Assembly: GCA_020634135.1 (NCBI GenBank)
Contig: JACKCG010000003.1
Coordinates: forward strand, 372,001-436,000
Source of the DNA: Anaerolineaceae bacterium
Lineage (GTDB): Bacteria > Chloroflexota > Anaerolineae > Aggregatilineales > Phototrophicaceae
Direction: 5' to 3'
DNA: 64,000 nt
Position 1 is the stretch's first letter. Every line of letters begins with the position of its first letter. Made by a program: the position numbers and the translations under genes. The notes beneath the pieces are model-generated. The model saw only the letters and a list, made by a program, of their open reading frames with translations, ran no database searches and was not told the DNA's origin. Shown here piece after piece: positions 33,716 to 42,864 of this stretch.

Positions 33716-34174
33716 ATGACCAAACCACACGTAACTATCTATACTGACGGCGGCGCAAAGCCAAATCCGGACGGCCCAGGCGGCTGGGCGGCGCTTTTGC
33801 TTTACGAGGCGAACGAACGGACGGCAGAAAAGGCTATCAGTGGCGGCGCGCCTTCCACGACCAACAACCGCATGGAACTGACGGCGGCCTGCGAAGCGCT
33901 GGAAGCCCTCAAAGAGCCATGTGCCGTCACGTTCTATACCGACAGCCAGTATGTTCGCAACGGCATTTCGTCCTGGTTGCACAACTGGGTGAAGAACGGC
34001 TGGCGCACGGCCAATAAGAAACCGGTCCTTAACCAGGATTTGTGGCAGCGCCTGCATACAGCGACGCAGCGCCATGAAATCGAGTGGAAATGGGTGCGCG
34101 GCCACGCCGGGAACCGGTACAACGAACGGGTAGACCGGCTGGCGACCCAGGCGCGCCAACAGTATGAACGGTAA
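33716..34174 (+). CDS. rnhA: Ribonuclease HI
   Basis: 152-residue RNase HI, which degrades the RNA strand of RNA:DNA hybrids. The active-site carboxylates are D11 (YTDGGAKPNP), E54 (RMELTAA), D76 (YTDSQYV) and D140 (NERVDRLA), with H130 in VRGHAGN. The basic handle region WVKNGWRTANKKPVLNQDLW is present. Length fits the E. coli-type family. It appears to be translated from a leaderless mRNA, given the adjacent -10 box. Confidence 0.95.
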   Translation: MTKPHVTIYTDGGAKPNPDGPGGWAALLLYEANERTAEKAISGGAPSTTNNRMELTAACEALEALKEPCAVTFYTDSQYVRNGISSWLHNWVKNGWRTANKKPVLNQDLWQRLHTATQRHEIEWKWVRGHAGNRYNERVDRLATQARQQYER

Positions 34175-34182
34175 TGTATCAG

Positions 34183-34300
34183 TTGCCAGATTTCAGTCGT
34201 CAGTTGCCAGATTCGACACCATCATACGTGCCGCTGGCTACTGGCTTCTAGCCGCTGGCGCTTTAGCTTGTTGAGTGAGCTGCTTGCTCAACATTCTCGT
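34183..34300. repeat. Low-complexity intergenic repeats (copy 1)
   Basis: Contains a tandem TCAGTTGCCAGATT (two copies within 34188-34214) and GCCGCTGGCTACTGGC / GCCGCTGGCG elements, then a TTGTTGAGTGAGC..GCTCAAC inverted motif. Similar CAGT/GCTAA/CTGGCTA word families recur at 57228-57305 and 60223-60375. Function unknown. Confidence 0.5.
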
Positions 34301-34371
34301 GGATGTGCGATAACACGTCGCCGCCAATGGCTGAAAACTGATAACTAACCATAGAAACGGAGCGATACCCC

Positions 34372-35538
34372 ATGCCCAAGACCGCCCACCGCGTTGCCAC
34401 CTTCGGCACAACCATTTTCACCGAGATCAACACCCTGGCGCAGGAACACAATGCTGTCAACCTGGGGCAAGGCAGGCCGGATTTTGACGGCCCGCAAGCG
34501 GCGATTGAGGCGGCGGTAGCGGCGCTGCGTTCCGGCAAGGCCAACCAGTACGCGCCCGGCCCTGGCACGCCTGAACTCAAGACGGGTGTGGCGAACCACG
34601 CGCTGCGGTTCTACAACATGGAAATTGACCCGGCGAACGGGGTACTGGTGACGCCCGGTGCCACCGAAGCGGTTTTCTGCTCGATCATGGGGCTGGTAGA
34701 CCCCGGCGACGAGGTCATCGTGATTGAGCCGTTCTTCGATAGTTATGTGCCGGGAATCATCATGGCCGGGGCAACGCCCGTCTATGTGCCGCTGCGCCCA
34801 CCGGACTGGGTATTCGACCCCGATGAACTGCGGGCGGCCTTCACACCCCGTACCCGCGCCCTCATCCTCAATACGCCGCATAACCCCACCGGGCGGGTGT
34901 TCACACGGGGAGAACTGCAAACAATCGCCGATCTGTGCCAGGAATACGATGTCACCGTGATTTCCGACGAGGTGTACGAACACCTGGTTTTTGAAGGGTC
35001 GCAGCATATCCCCATTGCCACGCTGCCGGGTATGTTCGAGCGTACCGTCGCTATCGGCAGCGCCGGCAAGACCTTCGGCATGACCGGCTGGAAAGTCGGT
35101 TGGGCTTATGGGCATCCTGAACTGATTGCCGGAGTCAAACGGGCGCAGCAGTTCGTCTCGTTCGCCACCAACCACCCGGCACAACTGGCCGTCGCCCATG
35201 CCTTCACGCTGGATTCTACCTATTACGAAGAGTATCAGGCACTGTATACCGCCAAGCGCGATCTGATGATGCAGGCGCTGGACGCGGCAGGACTGAAGGC
35301 GCGCCAGCCGGAAGGCACGTATTTCGTGATGGCTGATTTCTCCGATGTGTTCGATGGAGACGACGTAGCCTTCTCCAAATATCTTATTCAGGAGATTGGC
35401 GTGGCGTGCATCCCGCCCACCGCGTTTTACAGCCGGGAACACGCGCACATTGTGAACAAGCAGGTCCGTTTCGCTTTCTGCAAGGGGGACGACACCCTGC
35501 GTGCTGCCGGGGAACGCATGGCAAAACTGCGGCGGTGA
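34372..35538 (+). CDS. Class I/II PLP-dependent aminotransferase
   Basis: 388-residue fold-type I aminotransferase. The PLP lysine is K233 in GSAGKTFGMTGWKVGW, with N171 in HNPTGRVF and D199 in ISDEVYEHL. NLGQGRPDFD near the N-terminus and the GKTF variant are typical of the kynurenine/methionine aminotransferase (YbdL/KAT) group. It transfers amino groups between an amino acid and a 2-oxo acid; exact substrates are not predictable. A KynB homolog is in the window but 32 kb away, so a shared pathway is only a thought. Confidence 0.88.
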   Translation: MPKTAHRVATFGTTIFTEINTLAQEHNAVNLGQGRPDFDGPQAAIEAAVAALRSGKANQYAPGPGTPELKTGVANHALRFYNMEIDPANGVLVTPGATEAVFCSIMGLVDPGDEVIVIEPFFDSYVPGIIMAGATPVYVPLRPPDWVFDPDELRAAFTPRTRALILNTPHNPTGRVFTRGELQTIADLCQEYDVTVISDEVYEHLVFEGSQHIPIATLPGMFERTVAIGSAGKTFGMTGWKVGWAYGHPELIAGVKRAQQFVSFATNHPAQLAVAHAFTLDSTYYEEYQALYTAKRDLMMQALDAAGLKARQPEGTYFVMADFSDVFDGDDVAFSKYLIQEIGVACIPPTAFYSREHAHIVNKQVRFAFCKGDDTLRAAGERMAKLRR

Positions 35539-35597
35539 GGAAACGCCGCTGGTTGGCTGTACAATCATGAAAGCAGCCCAACCCAAAGGCGGCATTC

Positions 35598-36482
35598 ATG
35601 CTTTCCTGGAAACTCTGGCGGGCAATCTGTGCCGTGCCGCAGCACCATCCTGTTTTTGAGGCAGTGCACATACCGCACATGCCCCGGCGCAGACGGACAC
35701 ACCTGCTGAACCTCTCGGTGCTCATGATCTGCCCTATCGCATATAGTGTAGCGTTGTTCTGGCCGTCAGTGTACCCGGTGCTGTTCGCTGTCCATGCGCT
35801 GCCAACGCTATACAGCATCATCCTCGCTGGAATCACAGTCTACTTACTCACTATCGCCACCGGAATCAGCACACGAGTCGCCGGTATGCGCGAAAGTGGC
35901 CTATATCACCTGCTGGCGGCGGCGCCCGATGGCGGCTTTGTGGCAGTCTGGAACGCCAGTATGGCCGGTTTGCACCGAAATTCCGCCTTTCGCTGGTTTC
36001 GCTTCGGACTTAACCTGGTGGCGTTCACATTGATCGTGGGGCTGGCGGCGGAAATCCTGCTGCCACTGGTGGCGATGGCGCGTTCTGGCACGGCGGCGTT
36101 TTACCCGGTGCTGCTGGATGTCGCTGCGGGGTGGCTGCTGGCCGTCGCCTTTTACCTGGACACCGCTCAGTCCCTCATCCTGGCGAGTCTGCTGGGCATG
36201 GTCGCGCCGTTTTATACGGTGAGCGTGCCGGGAGCGGCGCTGTGGTCGGCGGGGGTGTTCCTGCTGGCGCAAACCGGGGTCTATTTCACGGCGCTGGTGG
36301 GCGGGAGCATGGTGTTCCGCACCCTGGAACCCATCGTCCTGCCAGTCAAGATTGGGGCGCTGGCCTGGGCGATCCTCGCTCTACTGGCGGCGCGCCATCT
36401 TGCCAACCGTTACCTGTGGCACGCCCTGCACCGGCATACCGCCACCACCCCGGATGACCTGCGCCGCTGGGCAGATGGATAG
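35598..36482 (+). CDS. Polytopic membrane protein of unknown function
   Basis: 294-residue protein with about seven hydrophobic segments starting near residue 38 after a basic N-terminus (HMPRRRRTHLLN). A cytoplasmic loop contains RESGLYHLLAAAPDG, which recalls the loop after the second helix of ABC-2 type permease subunits. No ATPase is adjacent, and I cannot name the family with confidence. It follows the aminotransferase by 60 bp and may be in the same unit. Confidence 0.65.
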   Translation: MLSWKLWRAICAVPQHHPVFEAVHIPHMPRRRRTHLLNLSVLMICPIAYSVALFWPSVYPVLFAVHALPTLYSIILAGITVYLLTIATGISTRVAGMRESGLYHLLAAAPDGGFVAVWNASMAGLHRNSAFRWFRFGLNLVAFTLIVGLAAEILLPLVAMARSGTAAFYPVLLDVAAGWLLAVAFYLDTAQSLILASLLGMVAPFYTVSVPGAALWSAGVFLLAQTGVYFTALVGGSMVFRTLEPIVLPVKIGALAWAILALLAARHLANRYLWHALHRHTATTPDDLRRWADG

Positions 36483-36662
36483 CGCCCACAGTGATTCATG
36501 CCACACCTTATGACAAACATCCAGGTGGCAACTGCCATTTGTCACTGTTCTTTACCGGCGGCTAGGCGGACAATAAGGTGCAATACATTGGTTTACCAAA
36601 CTAATTTTATTGACTATCTGGAATACCTCTCGTGGTAGAACCAGACGTTACTCCCTCTCAAG

Positions 36663-36700
36663 ATGGCTCTGTGTGGTGCGCACAGAGCCATTCTGTTTAT
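36663..36700 (+). terminator. Terminator-like hairpin
   Basis: ATGGCTCTGTGTG and CGCACAGAGCCAT form a 12-13-bp stem with a three-base loop, followed by TCTGTTTAT. It lies in the roughly 340-base gap (36483-36821) that otherwise holds only the promoter at 36717-36744. Confidence 0.6.
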
Positions 36701-36716
36701 ATTGCTTGACAATCCG

Positions 36717-36744
36717 GTGACATTCCCCGGCCAGCGAGTATAAT
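36717..36744 (+). promoter_or_regulatory. Promoter of the hydrolase-oxidoreductase pair
   Basis: GTGACA (36717-36722), 16-bp spacer and a perfect TATAAT (36739-36744), 77 bases before the ATG at 36822. A second TTGACA six bases upstream is too distant to serve this -10. Confidence 0.6.
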
Positions 36745-36821
36745 AAAAACCGTAGCCGCGTTTCCTCACCCTAATGTGGGAAGACCTTACCGCTGGCAAT
36801 GTACGAAAAGGAGCCGCTTCC

Positions 36822-37652
36822 ATGCCTGATGAGATGACTAACCAGACCGGATTCGCGCAAGTCAATGGCGCCAGCCTCTATTATGAAGCTGCGGGGGCGG
36901 GAGATCCCCTGATCCTGATTCATGCCGGAATTACCGACAGCCGTATGTGGGATGACCAGTTCACCGTACTTGCCCAACATTACCGCACCATCCGTTATGA
37001 TATGCGGGGCTTCGGCCAATCCCCACCCCCGGAAGCTGCCTATTCCCACAGGCAGGATCTGTACCACCTGCTCAACTTCCTGGGGATCAAACGCGCCCAC
37101 CTGATGGGCTGCTCCAAAGGAGGAATGGTTGCGCTGGACTTCACGATTGAACACCCGGAGATGGTAGCCGGGCTGATCCTGGTGGCATCCAGTGTGAGTG
37201 GTTATGAATTCACCGGATCGCTGCCCAAACAGTGGACGGATATCGTCACCGCCATGCAGGCAAAGAACTACGAGCTGGCCGCTGAACTGGAAGTTCAAAT
37301 CTGGGTAGATGGTCAGTTCCGCACGGCTGGACAGGTGGACGCGGCAATCCGCAGTAAAGTGCGCGAGATGAACCTGATTGCGCTGCGTAACGAAGCCGGC
37401 GATGTCCCGCGTGAAAAGCCGCTCGACCCACCTGCGCTGGAAAAACTCAGCACGGTTCAAGCCCCGGCGCTGATTATCACCGGTGACCTGGATGATCCCA
37501 ACATCGTGATGGCCGGGGAAGTGCTGGCGGCGCGCCTGCCGAACGCGCACAAGAAGGTTGTTTCCGGCACGGCCCACCTGCCCAACATGGAGCAACCGGC
37601 TGAATTCAACCAGTTGGTGCTGGGCTTCCTGAAAACTCTGAAAGGTCAATAA
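36822..37652 (+). CDS. Alpha/beta-fold hydrolase
   Basis: 276-residue alpha/beta hydrolase. The oxyanion strand is LILIHAGITDSRMWD, the nucleophile elbow GCSKGG holds S98, and HLPNMEQP near the C-terminus holds the catalytic His. YDMRGFGQSPPP is the usual post-strand loop. The substrate is likely an ester or similar small molecule. AAAAGGAG precedes the ATG at 36822 and excludes a longer frame. Its stop overlaps the next gene's start (TAATG), so the two are coupled. Confidence 0.88.
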   Translation: MPDEMTNQTGFAQVNGASLYYEAAGAGDPLILIHAGITDSRMWDDQFTVLAQHYRTIRYDMRGFGQSPPPEAAYSHRQDLYHLLNFLGIKRAHLMGCSKGGMVALDFTIEHPEMVAGLILVASSVSGYEFTGSLPKQWTDIVTAMQAKNYELAAELEVQIWVDGQFRTAGQVDAAIRSKVREMNLIALRNEAGDVPREKPLDPPALEKLSTVQAPALIITGDLDDPNIVMAGEVLAARLPNAHKKVVSGTAHLPNMEQPAEFNQLVLGFLKTLKGQ

Positions 37653-38629
37653 TGCCTGATAAAATTCGTTGGGGCATCCTGAGCACAGCTAACATTGGCC
37701 GCAAACGGGTAATCCCCGCCATGCAGCAGACCCGCAACGGCATCGTCGCCGCTGTCGCCAGCCGCAGCCTGGAGAAGGCTGAAGCCTTTGCCGCCAGCAC
37801 GGGCATTCCTACCGCCTATGGCAGTTACGAAGAACTGCTGAATGACCCGAACATTGACGCCATTTATAACCCGCTTCCCAACAGCGAACATGCCGCCTGG
37901 AGCATCGCCTGTGCCGAAGCGGGGAAGCCGACCCTGTGCGAAAAGCCTCTGGCGAGCGATGCCTCCGAGGCGCAGCGCATGGTGGACGCCTTCACCGAGC
38001 GCGGAATACTGTTTGCCGAGGCGTTTATGTACCGCTTCCACCCGCAGACCGTTCATGTCAAGGAAATGATTGACTCCGGCGCGGTGGGACAGGTGACGGC
38101 CATGCAATCTACCTTCACTTTCCCCATCACGAGCGAGGGCAATATCCGCATGAGCAAGGCGCTGGCCGGGGGTTCGCTCATGGACGTGGGGTGTTACTGT
38201 GTCAACGTCATGCGGCTGATGACAGGCGAAGAACCGGAAACAGTTGGGGCGCAGGCGCGGGTTGGGATGTATAACGACGTGGATGAATCGTTAGCCGGGA
38301 TTCTCGTTTTCCCCTCCGGCGTGATCGGCCACTTTGACAGCGGGCTGCGGGCTTACCGCACCCATACCTACGAAATTCGCGGCACAGAAGGCCGTATCCA
38401 GGTCGACTCCGGTTTTGCGATGGAGCCGAATGAGCAACCAGTGGTACGGCACTGGCGCGGCGACAGCTACCAGGAGATCGTCATCCCCGCCGCCAACCAT
38501 TACACACTGATGGCCGAGGACTTCGCCGACGCCCTGCTCAACAACCGCCCGCCACGCTTCCCCGGCCAGGATGGGGTGGAGAATATGCGTGTAATTGACG
38601 AGCTGCTGATCGCCGCCGGGGTGGGGTAA
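37652..38629 (+). CDS. Gfo/Idh/MocA family oxidoreductase
   Basis: 325-residue NAD(P)-dependent sugar-type oxidoreductase. The N-terminal Rossmann segment reads RWGILSTANIGRKRVIPAM. CEKPLASDASEA carries the conserved EKP lysine, and AEAFMYRFHPQT and GGSLMDVGCYCVNVMRLM hold the catalytic region. It resembles the dehydrogenase subgroup that oxidises or reduces pyranoses or dihydrodiols. Translationally coupled to the preceding hydrolase. The substrate is unknown. Confidence 0.88.
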   Translation: MPDKIRWGILSTANIGRKRVIPAMQQTRNGIVAAVASRSLEKAEAFAASTGIPTAYGSYEELLNDPNIDAIYNPLPNSEHAAWSIACAEAGKPTLCEKPLASDASEAQRMVDAFTERGILFAEAFMYRFHPQTVHVKEMIDSGAVGQVTAMQSTFTFPITSEGNIRMSKALAGGSLMDVGCYCVNVMRLMTGEEPETVGAQARVGMYNDVDESLAGILVFPSGVIGHFDSGLRAYRTHTYEIRGTEGRIQVDSGFAMEPNEQPVVRHWRGDSYQEIVIPAANHYTLMAEDFADALLNNRPPRFPGQDGVENMRVIDELLIAAGVG

Positions 38630-38672
38630 TGGGTTTCGTGTCAGACTACCTCGCCTAATCAAGGCCAATGGT

Positions 38673-39923
38673 ATGAAAACACTCTTACGCCTCATGACCG
38701 GTTTATGGATTTCGGCGGTCATTCTGATTCCCGGATTTATGCAGGCTCAATCTGAACAACTGTCCTCAATATATTGGTTTGATTGGAGTCAGGATGGAAC
38801 GCGGATCGGTGTAGCTAGCAGCGACGGAATCAGGATTTATGATGCGGACTTCAACCTCATCGCCTTTCGCCCACAACCTGACCCTACTGGAGCTATCAGT
38901 CTCCGTTCCTTAAGTCCTGATGGATCACGCTTAGCGACACTCCATGAAATCTGGGACAGCAACACCCTAGAAACCCTGCTTCAGTTTGACCCAACCTACA
39001 TTTTGGGTGAGTGGAGTTCGGATGGAAGGTATATATCGGCAGTGAGTCCTAATACCGTTCGTGAAATCCTGATCTTTGATGCAGAAACAGGAGTCCTCGC
39101 ACGAACAGTCACACCTCAGATTCCACTTGATGGCGTGATACCGGCCTGGAATCCTGATAATACCCAATTTGCGACCACAGAAAATCATAAGAATCTAATT
39201 CTTCTGAGTGCTTCGACAGGGGAAGTTGTCGCTCGGTATCCACATGAAGATGTTCTCAATACATTGGCCTGGAGTCCTGATGGTACGAAACTTGCCTATG
39301 ATGGTTTTGCACAGGTAGAACCTGGAACACCGGGGAGTCATGATGTGGGGGGCTTGATTGTACGTTATTCTGTCTACATCACAGATGTGGTGACAGGGCA
39401 AATCCTGTATACAATCACTGGTTTACCTGATGGGGTCAGAAACCTTATATGGAGTCCCGATGGCACTCAGTTATTGACTGAAATCGGTTTTGGCATGATT
39501 TTCGTATGGGATACACAAACGGGTCAGATCATCGATAGCTATAAAACTCCACCTTACCTACTCACAGGGATTGAATATAGTCCTATTGGTGGACGAGTCA
39601 TAATGAGTTTTAACCCATATATAAATATGGATTTACCAAATCGTGAAGCATTCATAGCTCAGTCTACATTTACAGGTGATTATCTTGGTGGGCTAATTCA
39701 ACTTGCTGTCCCCGCACCCTCACTGGAACGGCTGCGCCGGCTAACGGAACGCTGCGGGATGGCTGATGTGACTGAGGGAGCATTACTTGCCCAGGCTGAA
39801 CTGAACACCCTTTCAGCATTTATCCAGCAGGTAGAAACGTTGAGCGATGACCAGATTCCTCCCGGCTGCGCGGCGGACTTGATCGCGGTTGCCCAGGCGT
39901 TGCAGGCACAGGGGGAGGAGTAG
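38673..39923 (+). CDS. Secreted beta-propeller protein with two-cysteine tail (tandem copy 1)
   Basis: 416 residues. The signal peptide ends near GFMQAQS (about 26). The propeller part has blades with FDWSQDGTRIGVA, LAWSPDGTKLAYD and LIWSPDGTQLLTE. The C-terminal tail (about 345-416) has LERLRRLTERCGM and IPPGCAADLIAVAQALQAQG, each with one Cys. This tail is shared, often at the DNA level, with the next four propellers. Role unknown; the fold suggests binding or assembly outside the cytoplasm. First of five tandem copies on the plus strand. Confidence 0.8.
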   Translation: MKTLLRLMTGLWISAVILIPGFMQAQSEQLSSIYWFDWSQDGTRIGVASSDGIRIYDADFNLIAFRPQPDPTGAISLRSLSPDGSRLATLHEIWDSNTLETLLQFDPTYILGEWSSDGRYISAVSPNTVREILIFDAETGVLARTVTPQIPLDGVIPAWNPDNTQFATTENHKNLILLSASTGEVVARYPHEDVLNTLAWSPDGTKLAYDGFAQVEPGTPGSHDVGGLIVRYSVYITDVVTGQILYTITGLPDGVRNLIWSPDGTQLLTEIGFGMIFVWDTQTGQIIDSYKTPPYLLTGIEYSPIGGRVIMSFNPYINMDLPNREAFIAQSTFTGDYLGGLIQLAVPAPSLERLRRLTERCGMADVTEGALLAQAELNTLSAFIQQVETLSDDQIPPGCAADLIAVAQALQAQGEE

Positions 39924-39956
39924 GTGTGATCCCGTCTGGAATTGGGGAGCAAACCA

Positions 39957-41195
39957 ATGAAACGCTTACGTTTGACGCTATTTGCCCTTGCACTGCTCTT
40001 ACTCGGATCTCAAGTCATGGCTCAGACCGAAACCCGTTACTGGTATATCTGGCTACCTGATGATTCAGGAACGTTGGTACTGACCCAGAATGTCATCACC
40101 TTGTATGACCCAGCCTGGCAACCCGTCGCCACACGTCCACTCATCAGTTACATTGACACACTGGTTAATTTGACCCCCGACGGAAGCACTATGCTGGTAC
40201 GCAACGGCATATGGGAAATTTGGGATATAAGAACATTACAAACAGTGCGGGTGCTTCCTATTGATCCCGGTGCAGTGGGGCCGGTCTGGAGTATGGATGG
40301 AAGAACGATTACCTTCCGTGATGCCGGGCTGGTTGGCACCGCTGTTTACGATAGTCAAACAGGCGCTTTGATTCGCCGCATTACGGGTCTGTTCTGGGGA
40401 TCAGGATTCGATATGATATGGACTCCTGATCGCAGTTTAGTGATTGCGAATGCACTCTATTATATTCTCTTACTTGATCCCAATTCCGGCCTCGAGGTCA
40501 ATCGGATTGCAGTACCGGATCGGGAGAGGATGTCCATCTCTGGGTTTAATTTGAGCAATGATGGTCAGCAAATTGCATTGAGAATCGGCAGAAAACTGGA
40601 TACCCAAACGCAACAATCTGCGTTTCAATATGATCTTTTCCTGTTGGATGTAGAAAGCGGGAGTTTGACAAGTTTGGTACAAAGCGTACCCGACTATCTT
40701 CTCGATTTACTTTGGAGCAAGCCTGATTCCGAGTTAGCTGCGATCACCAATAATGAAATCCTCATTGTTGATATCAATAGCAGCTTGGTCAATCGATTCG
40801 TGCTTCAAAGTCGAGCTTTCGCAGGGGCAAGCTACAGCCAGTATGGAGGGCAACTGCGCGTTGGATATTCTATGTTGTTCGACACCGGAGTGAATCAAGA
40901 TTCCATCTCGAACGCCGCCCAGTCAGGCAGCAGTGAATTCAATGGACTAATCCAAGTGGTGGTGCCTGTCGCCACACTGGACCGCTTTGCCGAAATTGCG
41001 GCCTCCTGTAATGCACCCACGACATTGACGAATTTCAACACGACCGTGCAAACTCCAAATGCAATCGCCACTCAAGCACAGGCTTTGACTGTCCAACTCA
41101 CTGCGCTGCCCTCCGGCGCAATCCCACCCGGATGCAAGGCCGACCTGCTTGCCATTGCGGCGGCATTGGAAGTGCAGGCACAGGGGGAGGAGTAG
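39957..41195 (+). CDS. Secreted beta-propeller protein with two-cysteine tail (tandem copy 2)
   Basis: 412 residues. The ATG at 39957 follows GGGGAG; a TTG at 39942 is less likely. Signal peptide MKRLRLTLFALALLLLGSQV, cut near MAQ. Blades are more divergent (VWSMDGRTITFRD, LLWSKPDSELAAI). The tail has ASCNAPTT and IPPGCKADLLAIAAALEVQA, again two cysteines. It shares the LPSGAIPPGC variant with copy 4. No catalytic residues recognised. Confidence 0.78.
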   Translation: MKRLRLTLFALALLLLGSQVMAQTETRYWYIWLPDDSGTLVLTQNVITLYDPAWQPVATRPLISYIDTLVNLTPDGSTMLVRNGIWEIWDIRTLQTVRVLPIDPGAVGPVWSMDGRTITFRDAGLVGTAVYDSQTGALIRRITGLFWGSGFDMIWTPDRSLVIANALYYILLLDPNSGLEVNRIAVPDRERMSISGFNLSNDGQQIALRIGRKLDTQTQQSAFQYDLFLLDVESGSLTSLVQSVPDYLLDLLWSKPDSELAAITNNEILIVDINSSLVNRFVLQSRAFAGASYSQYGGQLRVGYSMLFDTGVNQDSISNAAQSGSSEFNGLIQVVVPVATLDRFAEIAASCNAPTTLTNFNTTVQTPNAIATQAQALTVQLTALPSGAIPPGCKADLLAIAAALEVQAQGEE

Positions 41196-41205
41196 CGGGG
41201 TTAAG

Positions 41206-42456
41206 ATGATGCGACAATTTATACGCTTGTGCTGCCTGGCTTGCATCGTGCTAGTCAGTCAAATGACCTTCGCCCAGCCAGCGACTTTCTATGGATACCA
41301 TTGGAGTCGCGATGGTTCACGGCTCATCATGACAGTACAAATTGGCACCGCATTCAACGCCACTGTCTATGATGACCAGTGGCGGACTTTGGCGTCGCGG
41401 CAAGTGCCCTGCTGTGGCATGATACTTAGCCCGGATGGAGATTCTCTGCTGGTGCAAGGTGAAACAACAGAAATCTGGGATGTCGATACCCTGCAAACTA
41501 TAAGGACTTTATCATCCTTTATTGCAAATGCAAGCTGGAGTCCTGACGGCAGTGAAATTGCTTCGTTTAATTATGGCCCCCCAGGGGGGATGAAAATCTA
41601 CAGCGCGATAGATGGGCATTTGCTGCGGGAATTTACAAGATCAACCGCTACAGCCTGGGCTTGGCCTTATCGTCCACAGTGGAGTCCAAATGGCGCATAT
41701 TTTGTTACGGTAGCCGGTAACCAGCTCGTCCTTCTGGATGCGGCTACAGGCCTGCAAGTGGGCGACAACCATCAACTCGATGGCGACATTTATGCTTACA
41801 GTTGGAGTTCAGATAGTACCAGAATAGCTATTGCCCTTAGAAAACAAGTACCTACACAGATTGAGGGTAGTTTTCCGGTAGGAGACTCAGTGGATGGTTA
41901 TGCCCTAAATTCGATTGTGGTGTTCGAGATTTCCAGTGGTAACATCATGGGTTTAAGAAACGGCTTCAGATACCCTGTCTATTACCTGGTATGGAGTCCT
42001 GATGACAGGCAAATCGCCACATGGTTGGATAATAATTTAATTATTCTTGACTCGGCTACTGGCAATGTGATCGATAGCTCCGGCATTACGCCTGCCTTCT
42101 CCATGATTGCCTACTCATCAGATGGAGGACGTTTGCTGATGGGTCTGGCGAGTAATATACCTTACGATCCCACCTTGAACGGCACACCCGTCAATCCGGT
42201 TGTACCACGCTCAACCTTTGCGAAAACCGAATTGGATGGGCTGATCCAGATTCTCGCCCCCGCCGCCTCGCCGGAACGCCTGCAAAGCATTCTGGCCGCG
42301 TGCAGTGACGATTCCCGCCTGCAAAGCAGCGCTGACGCCCTCATCTCGGCAGGGCAGTATCAGGAGTTCGTCACACTGGTGGATGCGAGTACCACCCTGC
42401 CCGCAGCCTGTGCCGCCGATCTGCGCTTGATGGCCGAGGCCCTCGCCAGTGAATAA
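41206..42456 (+). CDS. Secreted beta-propeller protein with two-cysteine tail (tandem copy 3)
   Basis: 416 residues, starting at ATG 41206 or 41209, ten bases after copy 2. Signal peptide MMRQFIRLCCLACIVLVSQM, cut near TFAQ. Blades include YHWSRDGSRLIMT, ASWSPDGSEIASF, YSWSSDSTRIAIA and LVWSPDDRQIATW. The tail differs most among the set (LAACSDDSRLQ, LPAACAADLRLMAEALASE) but keeps both cysteines. A remnant of the common tail follows its stop codon (42473-42544). Confidence 0.78.
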   Translation: MMRQFIRLCCLACIVLVSQMTFAQPATFYGYHWSRDGSRLIMTVQIGTAFNATVYDDQWRTLASRQVPCCGMILSPDGDSLLVQGETTEIWDVDTLQTIRTLSSFIANASWSPDGSEIASFNYGPPGGMKIYSAIDGHLLREFTRSTATAWAWPYRPQWSPNGAYFVTVAGNQLVLLDAATGLQVGDNHQLDGDIYAYSWSSDSTRIAIALRKQVPTQIEGSFPVGDSVDGYALNSIVVFEISSGNIMGLRNGFRYPVYYLVWSPDDRQIATWLDNNLIILDSATGNVIDSSGITPAFSMIAYSSDGGRLLMGLASNIPYDPTLNGTPVNPVVPRSTFAKTELDGLIQILAPAASPERLQSILAACSDDSRLQSSADALISAGQYQEFVTLVDASTTLPAACAADLRLMAEALASE

Positions 42457-42472
42457 GCTGCGCCCGCGCCGT

Positions 42473-42544
42473 AAGGCCGACCTGCTTGCCATTGCGGCGG
42501 ACTTGATCGCGGTTGCCCAGGCGTTGCAGGCACAGGGGGAGTAG
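42473..42544 (+). pseudogene. Orphan tail fragment of a beta-propeller gene
   Basis: After the stop of copy 3, the DNA reads as a tail end without a gene body. AAGGCCGACCTGCTTGCCAT matches the end of copy 2 (from 41136), then GACTTGATCGCGGTTGCCCA matches the ends of copies 1, 4 and 5, up to a stop TAG. It is a chimera of two paralog tails and a footprint of unequal recombination. Confidence 0.75.
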
Positions 42545-42658
42545 TGGGATAATAGGTGAACCAATCATGTTGCTCAAGCACCTGCTCCGGCGGGTGTTTT
42601 TGTGTTGTGAGGTGTCGTAGAAATGACGATTGCGAACTATGTTTCTGGTGCGGGAATT
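42494..42658 (+). repeat. 165-bp exact direct repeat, copy A
   Basis: Identical by eye to 43957-44121, offset 1463 bp. It spans the end of a propeller tail, the stop codon, a terminator hairpin, and the ribosome site plus first 12 codons of the small gene at 42623. The identity ends abruptly on both sides. Confidence 0.9.
42576..42601 (+). terminator. Intrinsic terminator, copy A
   Basis: CACCTG (42579-42584), six-base loop, CGGGTG, TTTTT. It lies upstream of the small gene at 42623, so that gene may need its own transcription start or read-through. Confidence 0.6.
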
Positions 42659-42853
42659 AACAATGCCGTACCATATGTGTCTGATTTCACAACATTGCAA
42701 CCGCCCACTCCGCGACCATTTTATTGCACAATGTCGGAGGATCTAGATTCAGACATCGATTTCTATCGACATGATTGGTACTTCTATCTAATGCCGGAGA
42801 AAATCACCATCAATCCAAATCAAGTTTATCCAGTACCCAATTGGAACTGGTAG
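42623..42853 (+). CDS. Small paralogous protein A, aromatic-rich
   Basis: 76-residue protein without signal peptide or membrane segment. Conserved blocks shared with the 85-residue protein at 44086 are MTIANYVSGAGI, AVPYVSD, PRPFYC, HDWYFY, ITI and a final P.W.W. The first 12 codons lie in the exact repeat. Beyond it the two genes differ at 14 codons only by synonymous changes inside the conserved blocks, which indicates selection on the protein. GAGGTG precedes the ATG. It ends 11 bp before propeller copy 4. No family is recognised. Confidence 0.7.
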   Translation: MTIANYVSGAGINNAVPYVSDFTTLQPPTPRPFYCTMSEDLDSDIDFYRHDWYFYLMPEKITINPNQVYPVPNWNW

Positions 42854-42864
42854 AGGAGAGGAAC

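Noticed and set aside
34345..35595. 416-codon minus-strand open frame opposite the aminotransferase
   Set aside because: Antisense artefact of GC-rich coding DNA; the plus strand carries all PLP-enzyme motifs.
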